The notes under the pieces were generated by a model. It saw nothing but the letters and a program-made list of their open reading frames with translations, searched no databases and was not told where the DNA came from. This document shows positions 1 through 6,068 of a stretch of 8,051 bases of DNA, in pieces. The stretch lies in the NCBI GenBank assembly GCA_900553675.1, contig USEH01000096.1:1-8051 (forward strand). The letters are read 5' to 3'. How positions within the stretch are numbered: position 1 is the first letter of the stretch; each line of letters begins with the position of its first letter. Position numbers and translations under genes: made by a program. Source of the DNA: an uncultured Ruminococcus sp. (GTDB lineage: Bacteria > Bacillota > Clostridia > Oscillospirales > Ruminococcaceae).

Positions 1-83
1 ATAACTTCCCTTTTGGGTTTGCCGCAGCCGACAAGTCCGATAACCAATATTACCACTAAAAGCAGTGCGAATATTTTCTTCAT
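1..83 (-). CDS. Partial lipoprotein, probable solute-binding protein paralogue (5' end only)
   Basis: Only the first 27 codons lie in the window; the gene continues past the left edge. The start is ATG at 83, preceded by a strong ribosome site (CGGAGGG, about 6 nt upstream). The translation begins MKK, has a hydrophobic stretch at residues 4-18 and ends in the lipobox LVGC with Cys20, so it is a signal-peptidase-II lipoprotein anchored outside the membrane. It matches the leader of the solute-binding lipoprotein at 3198-4628 at 21 of 27 residues, including the charged segment just after the cysteine. That makes a paralogous ABC-type solute-binding protein the best guess, but the mature domain is not visible and leader similarity alone cannot prove function. 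Confidence 0.75.
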   Translation of the reverse strand, partial: MKKIFALLLVVILVIGLVGCGKPKREV

Positions 84-125
84 TCTATTCCCTCCGTTTA
101 TTTAAATTAATGTATTGCTATTAAC

Positions 126-154
126 AAAATAACATGCTTTTAGTGCAAAGTCAA
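126..154 (-). promoter_or_regulatory. Candidate sigma-A promoter for the leftward lipoprotein gene
   Basis: On the minus strand there is TTGACT (154-149), a 17-bp spacer and TATTTT (131-126), about 43 bp before the ATG at 83. A second weaker candidate, TTGACA (213-208) with a 16-bp spacer and TATTTA, lies further upstream. Consensus match only; the region is AT-rich, so chance matches are possible. Confidence 0.45.
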
Positions 155-232
155 TAATAAATTATGAATATTAATTTACAACAGATAAATATTCTTTGAT
201 AATTTTCTGTCAAATAAATTTCAGAAAACCTC

Positions 233-261
233 TTGACAAGCACTTACTACTGTGGTAGTAT
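233..261 (+). promoter_or_regulatory. Sigma-A promoter of the blaI-blaR1-like operon
   Basis: A perfect -35 TTGACA (233-238) is followed by exactly 17 bp and TAGTAT (256-261). The predicted transcription start near 268 gives a roughly 42-nt leader before the ATG at 310. The repressor-type dyad at 245-260 covers most of the spacer and nearly all of the -10, as expected for an autoregulated BlaI/MecI-family operon. Confidence 0.75.
245..260. promoter_or_regulatory. BlaI/MecI-type operator dyad
   Basis: TACTAC - 4 bp - GTAGTA is a perfect 6+6 inverted repeat, with partial symmetry continuing outward at 242-243 and 262-263. BlaI, MecI and CopY repressors are known to bind TACA/TGTA or TACTACA/TGTAGTA-like dyads. 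The position over the -10 of the repressor gene's own promoter supports an autoregulatory operator. Binding by the adjacent protein is inferred. Confidence 0.7.
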
Positions 262-309
262 GTAATTGAGCTCATAAGACTATAGTCGTATAGAAAGGAA
301 AATGTAAAA

Positions 310-669
310 ATGGACGTTAAGCTTTTTGATTCTGAACTTAAGGTAATGGATGTTATCTGGCGCGAGGGCGATGTTACTGCCAAACGAATCGCGCAGATTC
401 TGGGCGAGGAGGTTGGCTGGAACGTTAACACCACCTACACTCTTATTAAGAGATGTATTGGCAAGGGCGCAATCGAGCGCAGAGAGCCCAACTTCGTCTG
501 CCACGCTCTGATAGCCCGCGAGGAGGTTCAGGCGGCGCAGACCGACGAGCTGATAGACCGTGTTTACGGTGGCTCTGCGGATATGCTGTTCGCTTCGCTT
601 CTGTCAAGAAAAAAGCTCTCGGCAGAACAGATAGCCAAGCTGAAGAAAATCGTCGATGAACTGGAGTGA
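310..669 (+). CDS. BlaI/MecI/CopY-family transcriptional repressor
   Basis: 119 residues, a normal length for the family. Residues about 5-65 form the winged-helix DNA-binding domain, opening with the family-typical pattern LFDSELKVMDVIW. The recognition helix is about 38-50 (NVNTTYTLIKR) and the wing is about 55-67. Residues 70-119 are the C-terminal dimerisation helices, including the GGSADMLFASLL stretch typical of these repressors. The role is to hold its own operon off until the partner membrane protease triggers its removal or cleavage. The start at 310 has AAAGGAA at 294-300. A second ATG at 302 is followed directly by TAA, so it encodes nothing. The gene sits 3 bp before the M56 protease gene, the usual BlaI-BlaR1 arrangement. 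No beta-lactamase is visible, so the symbol blaI is not assigned. Confidence 0.93.
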   Translation: MDVKLFDSELKVMDVIWREGDVTAKRIAQILGEEVGWNVNTTYTLIKRCIGKGAIERREPNFVCHALIAREEVQAAQTDELIDRVYGGSADMLFASLLSRKKLSAEQIAKLKKIVDELE

Positions 670-672
670 GTT

Positions 673-3108
673 ATGCTTAGCTTTATTGAAATGAGCGTTT
701 ACGGCGGGATAATGATAGCGGCAATCGCCGTCATCAGAGCCTTGCTGATATCAAAGCTCCCCAAGCGAGCCTTTGTCATACTCTGGCTTGCGGCGATGCT
801 GCGGCTTATGCTGCCCTTTGAGCTGCCCTTTGCCGGAAGCATTTACACTCTTGCGGGATTATTCCATCAGAATAATACTGCCGAGGAACCTGTTTTCGAG
901 GATATCACGGTGCAGAGCGGAGACGAAATCAGCTGGTACTATCACGACGGCTACAGGCAGCACCCAAGGGTTGAATCGAACGCTGAGCCTTCCTCCGAGG
1001 CAGACAGCGGAATCGAGTTACCTTGGATTGAGATAGCTTATTTCACTGTCGCGCTGACTTTTGCGGGGTATTTCGGGATATCCTATGTTAAAAACATAAG
1101 AAAATTCCGCTCCTCCCTGCCCTTAAGCAACGAGTATACAGCCCGCTGGCGGAGGGATCTGGGAATCCCTGAAAAGATACGGATAAGGCAGTCGGACGAG
1201 ATATCCGCCCCGCTTACCTACGGCGTTTTCCGTCCGGTGATACTTCTGCCCAAGCTAATCTTAGACAGCGAGAATTCGGATTCAAAGAGCAGGCTTCTTG
1301 ACTTTGCACTCACCCACGAGCTTACCCATATCCGGCGGTTCGACCCTGCCATAAAGCTTTTGGCGGTTGCCGTATGCTGTGTTCACTGGTTCAATCCGGC
1401 GGTGTGGCTGATGACGTGGCTCCTCAATCGCGATATCGAGCTTTCGTGCGACGAAAGGGTTGTGGCAGCGTTCGGCAGCGATTCGCGCGCGGACTATGCC
1501 AATGCGCTTATAAGTCTTGAAGAAAAACGAAGCGGCGCCCCTTTTTACACAGGCTTTTGCAGAAATGCAGTACAGGAAAGGATCACTGCTATTATGAAAA
1601 CTAAGAAAACAGGCATTATATCGGCTTTAGCGGCATGTCTTGTTGTCGCGTGTACAATAGGAGCTTTTGCGACTTCGGCGGCTGAACCCGATTTGGAAAC
1701 AGTAACCGAATCAGACGTTATAGCAACCGACGGCACAGACGGAGCCTATCGCTACAGCGACGACGGCGGAAAAACCTTTATGTCCGAGCAGGAGCTGATG
1801 GACAAATACGGCTTCGACAGCGTTCACTGGACCGATGACATTGAATGGTGGACCTACGATGAGTTCAAGGAATGGCTTGAAGAAGAAAAGAAGAATTTGC
1901 AGGCTTGCCTTGGCTCAACATTCAAAACGCCCTCTCGCGGCGAGGTTGTATGGACGCAGCAGGAAATTGACGACACCATTGCTATGTATGAGGATGTGCT
2001 TGAGAACATCAAGAACGGTGCATTATACTCCAAGGATTTAGATGGAGGAATAGTTTTATGCACCTCCCCTGATGAAGATGGCTTCGATTATGAAATATCC
2101 CTGTCCAAACAAACAAGCGACACCGTTGTAACGGATAATGCTTACCTTGTATCCAAATCCAAGTTCTTCCCCGAATACGAGACTTTAGGGCTGAGCTATG
2201 ACGAATCGCAGGATGCCCTTTACTTCGGCGGCGAAAGAGTCGGCTACTTCAAAGACGAATACAAGAAAGGGGCGTACGTCTGCGCCCTGATGGACGGCGG
2301 AGAGATCGGCGTTGTATCGGTAAGAGACGATAGCGGCAGGCTTATCTCCCTTGAAAAGACGGCTATCCCCGAATTTAAAAACGAAGAATTTACAGTCGAA
2401 GGCGAAGCTTTATCATCATATGAGAGCAACAATCTTTCCAACGAGGAAGTAATAAAGATGTACGGCAGCTTTGGAATAAGCTTTAACGCAGACGACAAAA
2501 TGCTGTATAACGGAAAGTTGGTGCGGTACTTCTGCGACGGAGTTGAGGTCGGTAATGGCTTTGCCACTCATTATGTTTACCTCAATCAGGCGGGCGAGGT
2601 GGATGTTTACACCGTCCGCGAGGCAACTAAAAATCCCGACGGAAGCGTTGACCCGTTCGGCAGGCTGACAGGTCTCAGACAGACCACCGAAAGCGAATTT
2701 GAAAATGCAGTCTTCCCATACGTTTTTGGTGAGGGCGACGAGATAACCGCAACTACGGTTGAAATCAGTCCGGAAAGTGTGGTTGCAGATCAGTTCGCTG
2801 GAGCTAAGTCAGTTTTGAAACAGATGCAGGACGAGTCGAACGAGACTACAACTGCAAATTCATCAAAAGCTCATGGAAAGACCTTTGAAGAAATCTTTAA
2901 AAAGTACCAAGGTCTTGGCATAACCTTTAAGCCTTCCGACAACGGCGGCATGGGAGATGTCTATTACAACGGCAAGCTTTTAGACGGCTTTGCAGACAAC
3001 AACCCCAACGGAGCGGCTTTCAGCTTTAAATTCCGTAACGATGGCAACGGTGTTGCCCATGTCGTTTATGACGATAACGGCGAGATGGTTGGAATTGACG
3101 TAAAATAA
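673..3108 (+). CDS. BlaR1/MecR1-like M56-family membrane metallopeptidase with triple-repeat ectodomain
   Basis: 811 residues; GGAG at 663-666 serves the ATG at 673. Membrane segments are likely at about 9-27, 33-55, 118-138 and 314-333. The cytoplasmic zinc-protease domain contains HELTH (215-219) followed by IRRFDP, with a third-ligand candidate Glu256 in RDIELSCDE. This is the M56 layout, so the site looks intact. In BlaR1 and MecR1 the protease inactivates the partner repressor when an outside sensor is engaged. Here the outside part (about 335-811) has no visible SxxK/KTG penicillin-binding domain. It starts with an acidic, Trp-rich module (about 358-450, with WWTYDEFKEWL) and then three diverged repeats at about 500-568, 591-676 and 738-811. 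Each has an aromatic-rich G[IL][ST][FY] strand, a Y[FY][NG]G[KE] turn and a final acidic strand. The signal sensed is unknown. The gene forms an operon with the upstream repressor and ends at the terminator 3142-3184. Confidence 0.88.
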   Translation: MLSFIEMSVYGGIMIAAIAVIRALLISKLPKRAFVILWLAAMLRLMLPFELPFAGSIYTLAGLFHQNNTAEEPVFEDITVQSGDEISWYYHDGYRQHPRVESNAEPSSEADSGIELPWIEIAYFTVALTFAGYFGISYVKNIRKFRSSLPLSNEYTARWRRDLGIPEKIRIRQSDEISAPLTYGVFRPVILLPKLILDSENSDSKSRLLDFALTHELTHIRRFDPAIKLLAVAVCCVHWFNPAVWLMTWLLNRDIELSCDERVVAAFGSDSRADYANALISLEEKRSGAPFYTGFCRNAVQERITAIMKTKKTGIISALAACLVVACTIGAFATSAAEPDLETVTESDVIATDGTDGAYRYSDDGGKTFMSEQELMDKYGFDSVHWTDDIEWWTYDEFKEWLEEEKKNLQACLGSTFKTPSRGEVVWTQQEIDDTIAMYEDVLENIKNGALYSKDLDGGIVLCTSPDEDGFDYEISLSKQTSDTVVTDNAYLVSKSKFFPEYETLGLSYDESQDALYFGGERVGYFKDEYKKGAYVCALMDGGEIGVVSVRDDSGRLISLEKTAIPEFKNEEFTVEGEALSSYESNNLSNEEVIKMYGSFGISFNADDKMLYNGKLVRYFCDGVEVGNGFATHYVYLNQAGEVDVYTVREATKNPDGSVDPFGRLTGLRQTTESEFENAVFPYVFGEGDEITATTVEISPESVVADQFAGAKSVLKQMQDESNETTTANSSKAHGKTFEEIFKKYQGLGITFKPSDNGGMGDVYYNGKLLDGFADNNPNGAAFSFKFRNDGNGVAHVVYDDNGEMVGIDVK

Positions 3109-3141
3109 CCTTACTAATCAGCCGTCAATATCAGTAAAAAC

Positions 3142-3184
3142 AACATCCCCTCCGCTAAGGCATAACCTTGGCGGAGGGGATGTT
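3142..3184. terminator. Bidirectional intrinsic terminator between convergent genes
   Basis: A 19-bp stem (3142-3160 with 3166-3184) encloses a 5-nt loop. The single non-Watson-Crick position, T3156 opposite G3170, is a G-U wobble in plus-strand RNA and an A-C mismatch in minus-strand RNA. The plus tail is weak (GTTTAATC); the minus tail is better (GTTGTTTTTACTG). It lies 33 bp after the blaR1-like stop and 13 bp after the stop of the minus-strand lipoprotein gene, so it probably serves both. Confidence 0.85.
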
Positions 3185-3197
3185 TAATCAGAAAGGA

Positions 3198-4628
3198 TTA
3201 TTTGTCAATTTCGGCGAGCTGCTTATTAAGCTCATCAAGATAGTAGGCAAGCTTTTCGGAATTTGCCTCCTTAAGCTGAGCCCATGTTGAAGCGTTCTGA
3301 GTGTGACCGTTGCTTTCAAAAGCGTCCACGGTGCTGGAAAGCTTATCTCCAAGACCGGCGTCGTATGGAACGATATAGTTGCCGGAGCAGGCAAGCTTAT
3401 AGCAGGTTTTGTCCATTTCAAGCATTTCCTCCGTCCAGAGATATATCTCCTTCTTCTGGCGCAGGTCTATGCTGATAACGGTGGGGTCTAATATCTTAAA
3501 TCTTTCGCAGGAGGAATAAAGCACAACGCCCTCGGGATTGGCAGCGCCCGAAACTATGCAGTAGCCGGAGGGGTAGCACTCGGTATAATATCCGCCGTCG
3601 CCGTTGGGGTCACGCGGGGCGGGACAGAACATAAGCTCGTTTGCGGTAACGTCTCCCCAAACATTCGATATTTCCTCTACCGGAGCGGTAAAGGTATCGA
3701 TGGTGCAGAAGTAGAATAAAAGCTTGCCGTCCTTCATGCCTGCGCCGTTGGTGCCGTTGCGGATAGACCAGCCGTTTGACCACCACGGGTAAACGCAGTC
3801 GTTTTTGGCAAGGTCGTAAATCAGATTGGCGGCTCTTTCGATTCCGGGACTGTCTATATTCGATTCATACTGGCGGGTTTCGGTGTTGTATTCGATGATG
3901 GTTTCGCCACATGAGCGCATCAGCGACAGATGGAACCACCAGCCGTCAAGAGCGTATCTGTCCTCGTCGGGGTCGGAAAAGTCCTTGCACATCTCGGAAA
4001 AGACGTCCCATGTCCACTCGTCGTTGGCAAAGAGGGTTGCGGGGTCGTCGTAGCCCCACTCCTCAATAATTCTTCTGTTATACGCACAGACGTTTCCCGC
4101 TCCGTAGTCGGTGCATATTGCATAGGTTTTTCCGGCGAGAGAGTAGTAGTCGTATGCAAAGGGCTTGGTGCCTGCCCAAAGCGGGTCGTCATAGTCTATG
4201 TAATCGTCAACCGGAACCATCAAACCCTTTATCGCCCTTGTCGGGAAAGCGTTTAAAAGCAGCGGCATAAAGTCGGGAGATTCGTCTGAAAGTATGAGAT
4301 TTGCAAGGTCGTCAAACCTTTTGCCCCACTCGCATTCTACCCACTCTATGCTACCGCCGTACTTCTGCTCGAACGTCCAAAAGCCGGTGTTTATTATTTC
4401 ATCCTCGGAGTAGTTGTGAAAGTCGTCATACCACGCAAACCACTTGATGGAGGTGTTTACCCCCGCAACCTCCTCGGCATCGGGAAGGCTGATTCCGGCG
4501 GCTGCAAGTATGGCAACCGCATCCTCGGTGGAAAGAGTGAGTCTTACGATTTCTCTCTTTTCCTTTCCGCAGCCAACCAGTGCGATTACTAAAATTACAG
4601 CAAGAAGCAGTGCTGTTATTCTTTTCAT
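3198..4628 (-). CDS. Extracellular solute-binding lipoprotein, family 1 (ABC sugar-type)
   Basis: 476 residues. The signal peptide is residues 1-19 and the lipobox LVGC has Cys20, so the mature protein is a membrane-anchored surface lipoprotein. The fold signature is of the carbohydrate-type family: a first strand around 61-68 (IKWFAWYD), acidic and aromatic-rich segments, EWTWDVF at 204-210 (the WTWDxF segment is typical of these proteins), and a C-terminal helix-rich lobe. An unusual insert-like segment of about 35 residues lies between the cysteine and the first strand. The ligand cannot be read from sequence. The ATG at 4628 is set by the lipoprotein leader and by AAGGATGG about 10 nt upstream. 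No permease or ATPase genes are adjacent, so it is either an orphan receptor or its transporter is elsewhere. The leader is near-identical to that of the partial gene at 1-83. Confidence 0.87.
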   Translation of the reverse strand: MKRITALLLAVILVIALVGCGKEKREIVRLTLSTEDAVAILAAAGISLPDAEEVAGVNTSIKWFAWYDDFHNYSEDEIINTGFWTFEQKYGGSIEWVECEWGKRFDDLANLILSDESPDFMPLLLNAFPTRAIKGLMVPVDDYIDYDDPLWAGTKPFAYDYYSLAGKTYAICTDYGAGNVCAYNRRIIEEWGYDDPATLFANDEWTWDVFSEMCKDFSDPDEDRYALDGWWFHLSLMRSCGETIIEYNTETRQYESNIDSPGIERAANLIYDLAKNDCVYPWWSNGWSIRNGTNGAGMKDGKLLFYFCTIDTFTAPVEEISNVWGDVTANELMFCPAPRDPNGDGGYYTECYPSGYCIVSGAANPEGVVLYSSCERFKILDPTVISIDLRQKKEIYLWTEEMLEMDKTCYKLACSGNYIVPYDAGLGDKLSSTVDAFESNGHTQNASTWAQLKEANSEKLAYYLDELNKQLAEIDK

Positions 4629-4666
4629 ATCTTAACCATCCTTTCTTTACGCAAAACGCAGCATAT

Positions 4667-4688
4667 GATTTGTAATTTTATACAAATC
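4667..4688 (-). promoter_or_regulatory. Dyad in the 5' leader of the solute-binding protein gene
   Basis: GATTTGTA - 6 nt - TACAAATC is a perfect 8+8 inverted repeat lying about 15-36 nt after the predicted transcription start (near 4703) and 20 nt before the ribosome site. Flanking AACGC/GCGTT (4655-4659 and 4689-4693) can lengthen the stem if seven bases bulge on one side. It could be a repressor operator just downstream of the promoter or an RNA hairpin; the binding factor is unknown. Confidence 0.45.
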
Positions 4689-4709
4689 GCGTTCTGCTTT
4701 GTTACAATT

Positions 4710-4738
4710 ATTCTACACCATCTCCGAGGCTTTGTAAA
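4710..4738 (-). promoter_or_regulatory. Sigma-A promoter of the solute-binding protein gene
   Basis: On the minus strand there is TTTACA (4738-4733), a 17-bp spacer and TAGAAT (4715-4710). The predicted start near 4703 leaves a leader of about 75 nt. An AT-rich tandem repeat abuts the -35 directly upstream, a placement suited to activator binding or an UP-like element. Confidence 0.65.
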
Positions 4739-4739
4739 G

Positions 4740-4815
4740 TAACAATATTAGCTTTTTGTTTAATAATATTAGCTATTTAGTTTAACAATATATGCATTTG
4801 TTTAATATATTTCAA
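4740..4815 (-). repeat. About 3.5 imperfect tandem AT-rich repeats of 20-22 bp
   Basis: Units at 4740-4760 (21 bp), 4761-4782 (22 bp) and 4783-4802 (20 bp), plus a degenerate partial from 4803. Read on the plus strand, each opens TAAYAATAT and ends in TTTRGTT or TTTTGTT. The spacing is close to two helical turns, so equivalent faces align. The array ends 1 bp before the -35 of the downstream (minus-strand) promoter. Confidence 0.65.
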
Positions 4816-4831
4816 CAGTGATGCGTATACA

Positions 4832-4876
4832 GGCAAAAACTTGCCGCGATACCGAAAAGCTCAGGTATCGCGGCAA
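4832..4876 (-). terminator. Intrinsic terminator of the yitT-family gene
   Basis: A perfect 13-bp stem (4841-4853 with 4864-4876, TTGCCGCGATACC and its complement) has a 10-nt loop. On the minus strand it is followed by GTTTTTGCC (tail in 4832-4840). It starts 27 bp after the YitT stop codon, ends that transcript and separates it from the solute-binding protein gene. Confidence 0.88.
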
Positions 4877-4903
4877 TCAATTATAGGTGCGTCTTCATTA
4901 TGC

Positions 4904-5791
4904 TCAATCAGCAACGGTGGCGGAAGGCTTTCTCTTGCTCTTAAATCTGCCTATGGTGCTTGAAACGTTTGAAATAGAGGCAAACGAGCCTGGATATTTG
5001 TTTAAAATCTGCTTAAGCTTTACTACCTGATCCTTGTTGATAACGCAGACAAGCATGCTCTTGTGGTCGTGAGAATAGCAGCCCTCGGCATTGATAAGGG
5101 TTGCGGAATGACCCAGCTTTTCTATTATCTCGTGGGATATCTCATCGGGATGGTTGGTGATGATTTCAAACTTGATAGCCTCGCGGGAGCCTTTGAGCAT
5201 CTTATCGCTTACGTTGCTTGAGAAGAAGGAGTAAAGTATGCACAGAATTACCGGCTCTATCTCGTAATCGTAGACAAAATACGAAACCAGCGCGACAACT
5301 GTTGTAAGCGCAAAGCTTACCCACACAAAGTTGTAGGCAGGGTTGAATTTGTGGATGATGGCGGCTACAAGGTCGGTGCCTCCCGAAGAGCCGTTGGCTA
5401 AGAACACCGCGCCCAGTATTCCGCCGTTTAATATTCCTGCGACAAGCGGACCTAAAATCTTGCTGGTTCCGTTTTCGGTCTGATAGGCAAACGCACCCAA
5501 GTCCAGAAAAGGCTCCTGCAATAAAATCAGAGCGCCTGAGAAGAACACGATATAAAACAGCGTTTTAACCGCAAATTCCTTATCCACAAGGAAAAACACC
5601 GCTATTATAAGCGGGATATTTATCAGCAGCGAAAGATATCCGGCGTTGAAGCCGAAAATATACTGAATCATGGTGGCTATGCCGTTAAAGCCCGCCGGTG
5701 CAAAGCTGTTCGGAAAGATGAATATAATATAGGTCACGGCGCTAAGCACCGCAAGCGCTGAAATAAGCAGAAATTCAAGGAATTTTTTCAT
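4904..5791 (-). CDS. YitT family membrane protein (DUF161 plus DUF2179)
   Basis: 295 residues, the usual family length. The N-terminal two thirds is an integral membrane region with segments at about 5-27, 34-50, 52-70, 77-93, 112-131, 155-175 and 178-195. It carries the two internal-repeat signatures seen in the family, APAGFNGIA (31-39) and NGSSGGTDLVA (133-143). Residues about 205-285 are a soluble DUF2179 domain (EIITNHPDEI through an IINKD-like strand to a final SISN segment), followed by a basic tail. The family is widespread in Firmicutes; its transport role, if any, is not well defined, so no substrate is claimed. The start at 5791 has AAAGGCG at 5801-5807. The gene is monocistronic, with its own promoter and terminator. 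Confidence 0.92.
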   Translation of the reverse strand: MKKFLEFLLISALAVLSAVTYIIFIFPNSFAPAGFNGIATMIQYIFGFNAGYLSLLINIPLIIAVFFLVDKEFAVKTLFYIVFFSGALILLQEPFLDLGAFAYQTENGTSKILGPLVAGILNGGILGAVFLANGSSGGTDLVAAIIHKFNPAYNFVWVSFALTTVVALVSYFVYDYEIEPVILCILYSFFSSNVSDKMLKGSREAIKFEIITNHPDEISHEIIEKLGHSATLINAEGCYSHDHKSMLVCVINKDQVVKLKQILNKYPGSFASISNVSSTIGRFKSKRKPSATVAD

Positions 5792-5824
5792 TATAAATAT
5801 CGCCTTTCATGCAGTCATGGACAT

Positions 5825-5852
5825 ATCCCGAAAGATACAATCCCAAAAGATA
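5825..5852 (-). repeat. Two direct repeats in the yitT leader
   Basis: On the plus strand ATCCCGAAAGATA (5825-5837) and ATCCCAAAAGATA (5840-5852) differ at 1 of 13 positions, with a 15-bp period. Both lie in the predicted 5' untranslated leader, ending about 34 bp before the ATG. They could be tandem protein-binding sites in DNA or RNA. Confidence 0.5.
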
Positions 5853-5917
5853 TATTCGCATATGACTATGATAGCCGCCGCCCGATGGAAATATTCCTCA
5901 TAGCGGAATCTTCAATT

Positions 5918-5946
5918 AATATACCCTCATTGCGCAAAAATTTCAA
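5918..5946 (-). promoter_or_regulatory. Sigma-A promoter of the yitT-family gene
   Basis: On the minus strand there is TTGAAA (5946-5941), a 17-bp spacer and TATATT (5923-5918). The predicted start near 5911 gives a long leader of about 120 nt. A small ATTCC/GGAAT hairpin (5893-5897 with 5905-5909) sits at the leader's 5' end. No known riboswitch pattern was recognised. Confidence 0.65.
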
Positions 5947-6068
5947 TATGTATAATAGATAGATTTATCAAGGTTTTCTTAATCATAGTACACAAAAACG
6001 CATAAATTGTTTTTGGTAAAAACACAACTGCATTTATTTCCTGCTTGACATATGTCCGGCAGCCTCTA

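Noticed and set aside
302..307. AUG-UAA start-stop minimal ORF just before the repressor start
   Set aside because: It is only 3 nt after the ribosome-site core and fits chance in an AT-rich leader. It could tune initiation, but nothing in the sequence supports this.
1637..1656. Lipobox-like LVVAC within the BlaR1-like protein
   Set aside because: It is inside an internal membrane segment after the protease domain, where signal peptidase II processing is not expected.
3930..4256. Plus-strand open frame of about 108 codons opposite the solute-binding protein
   Set aside because: It is antisense to a clear coding gene, has no ribosome site and resembles no family; it is a shadow frame.
5951..5956. 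Perfect TATAAT on the plus strand
   Set aside because: No matching -35 at proper spacing and no plus-strand gene downstream; it lies in an AT-rich gap.
6041..6062. Palindrome CTGC-TT-GACATATGTC-CG-GCAG as terminator of the sigma locus
   Set aside because: It lies 7 bp past the stop, but the stem has mismatches and no adjacent T-run on the minus strand. Kept only as part of the dyad comparison.
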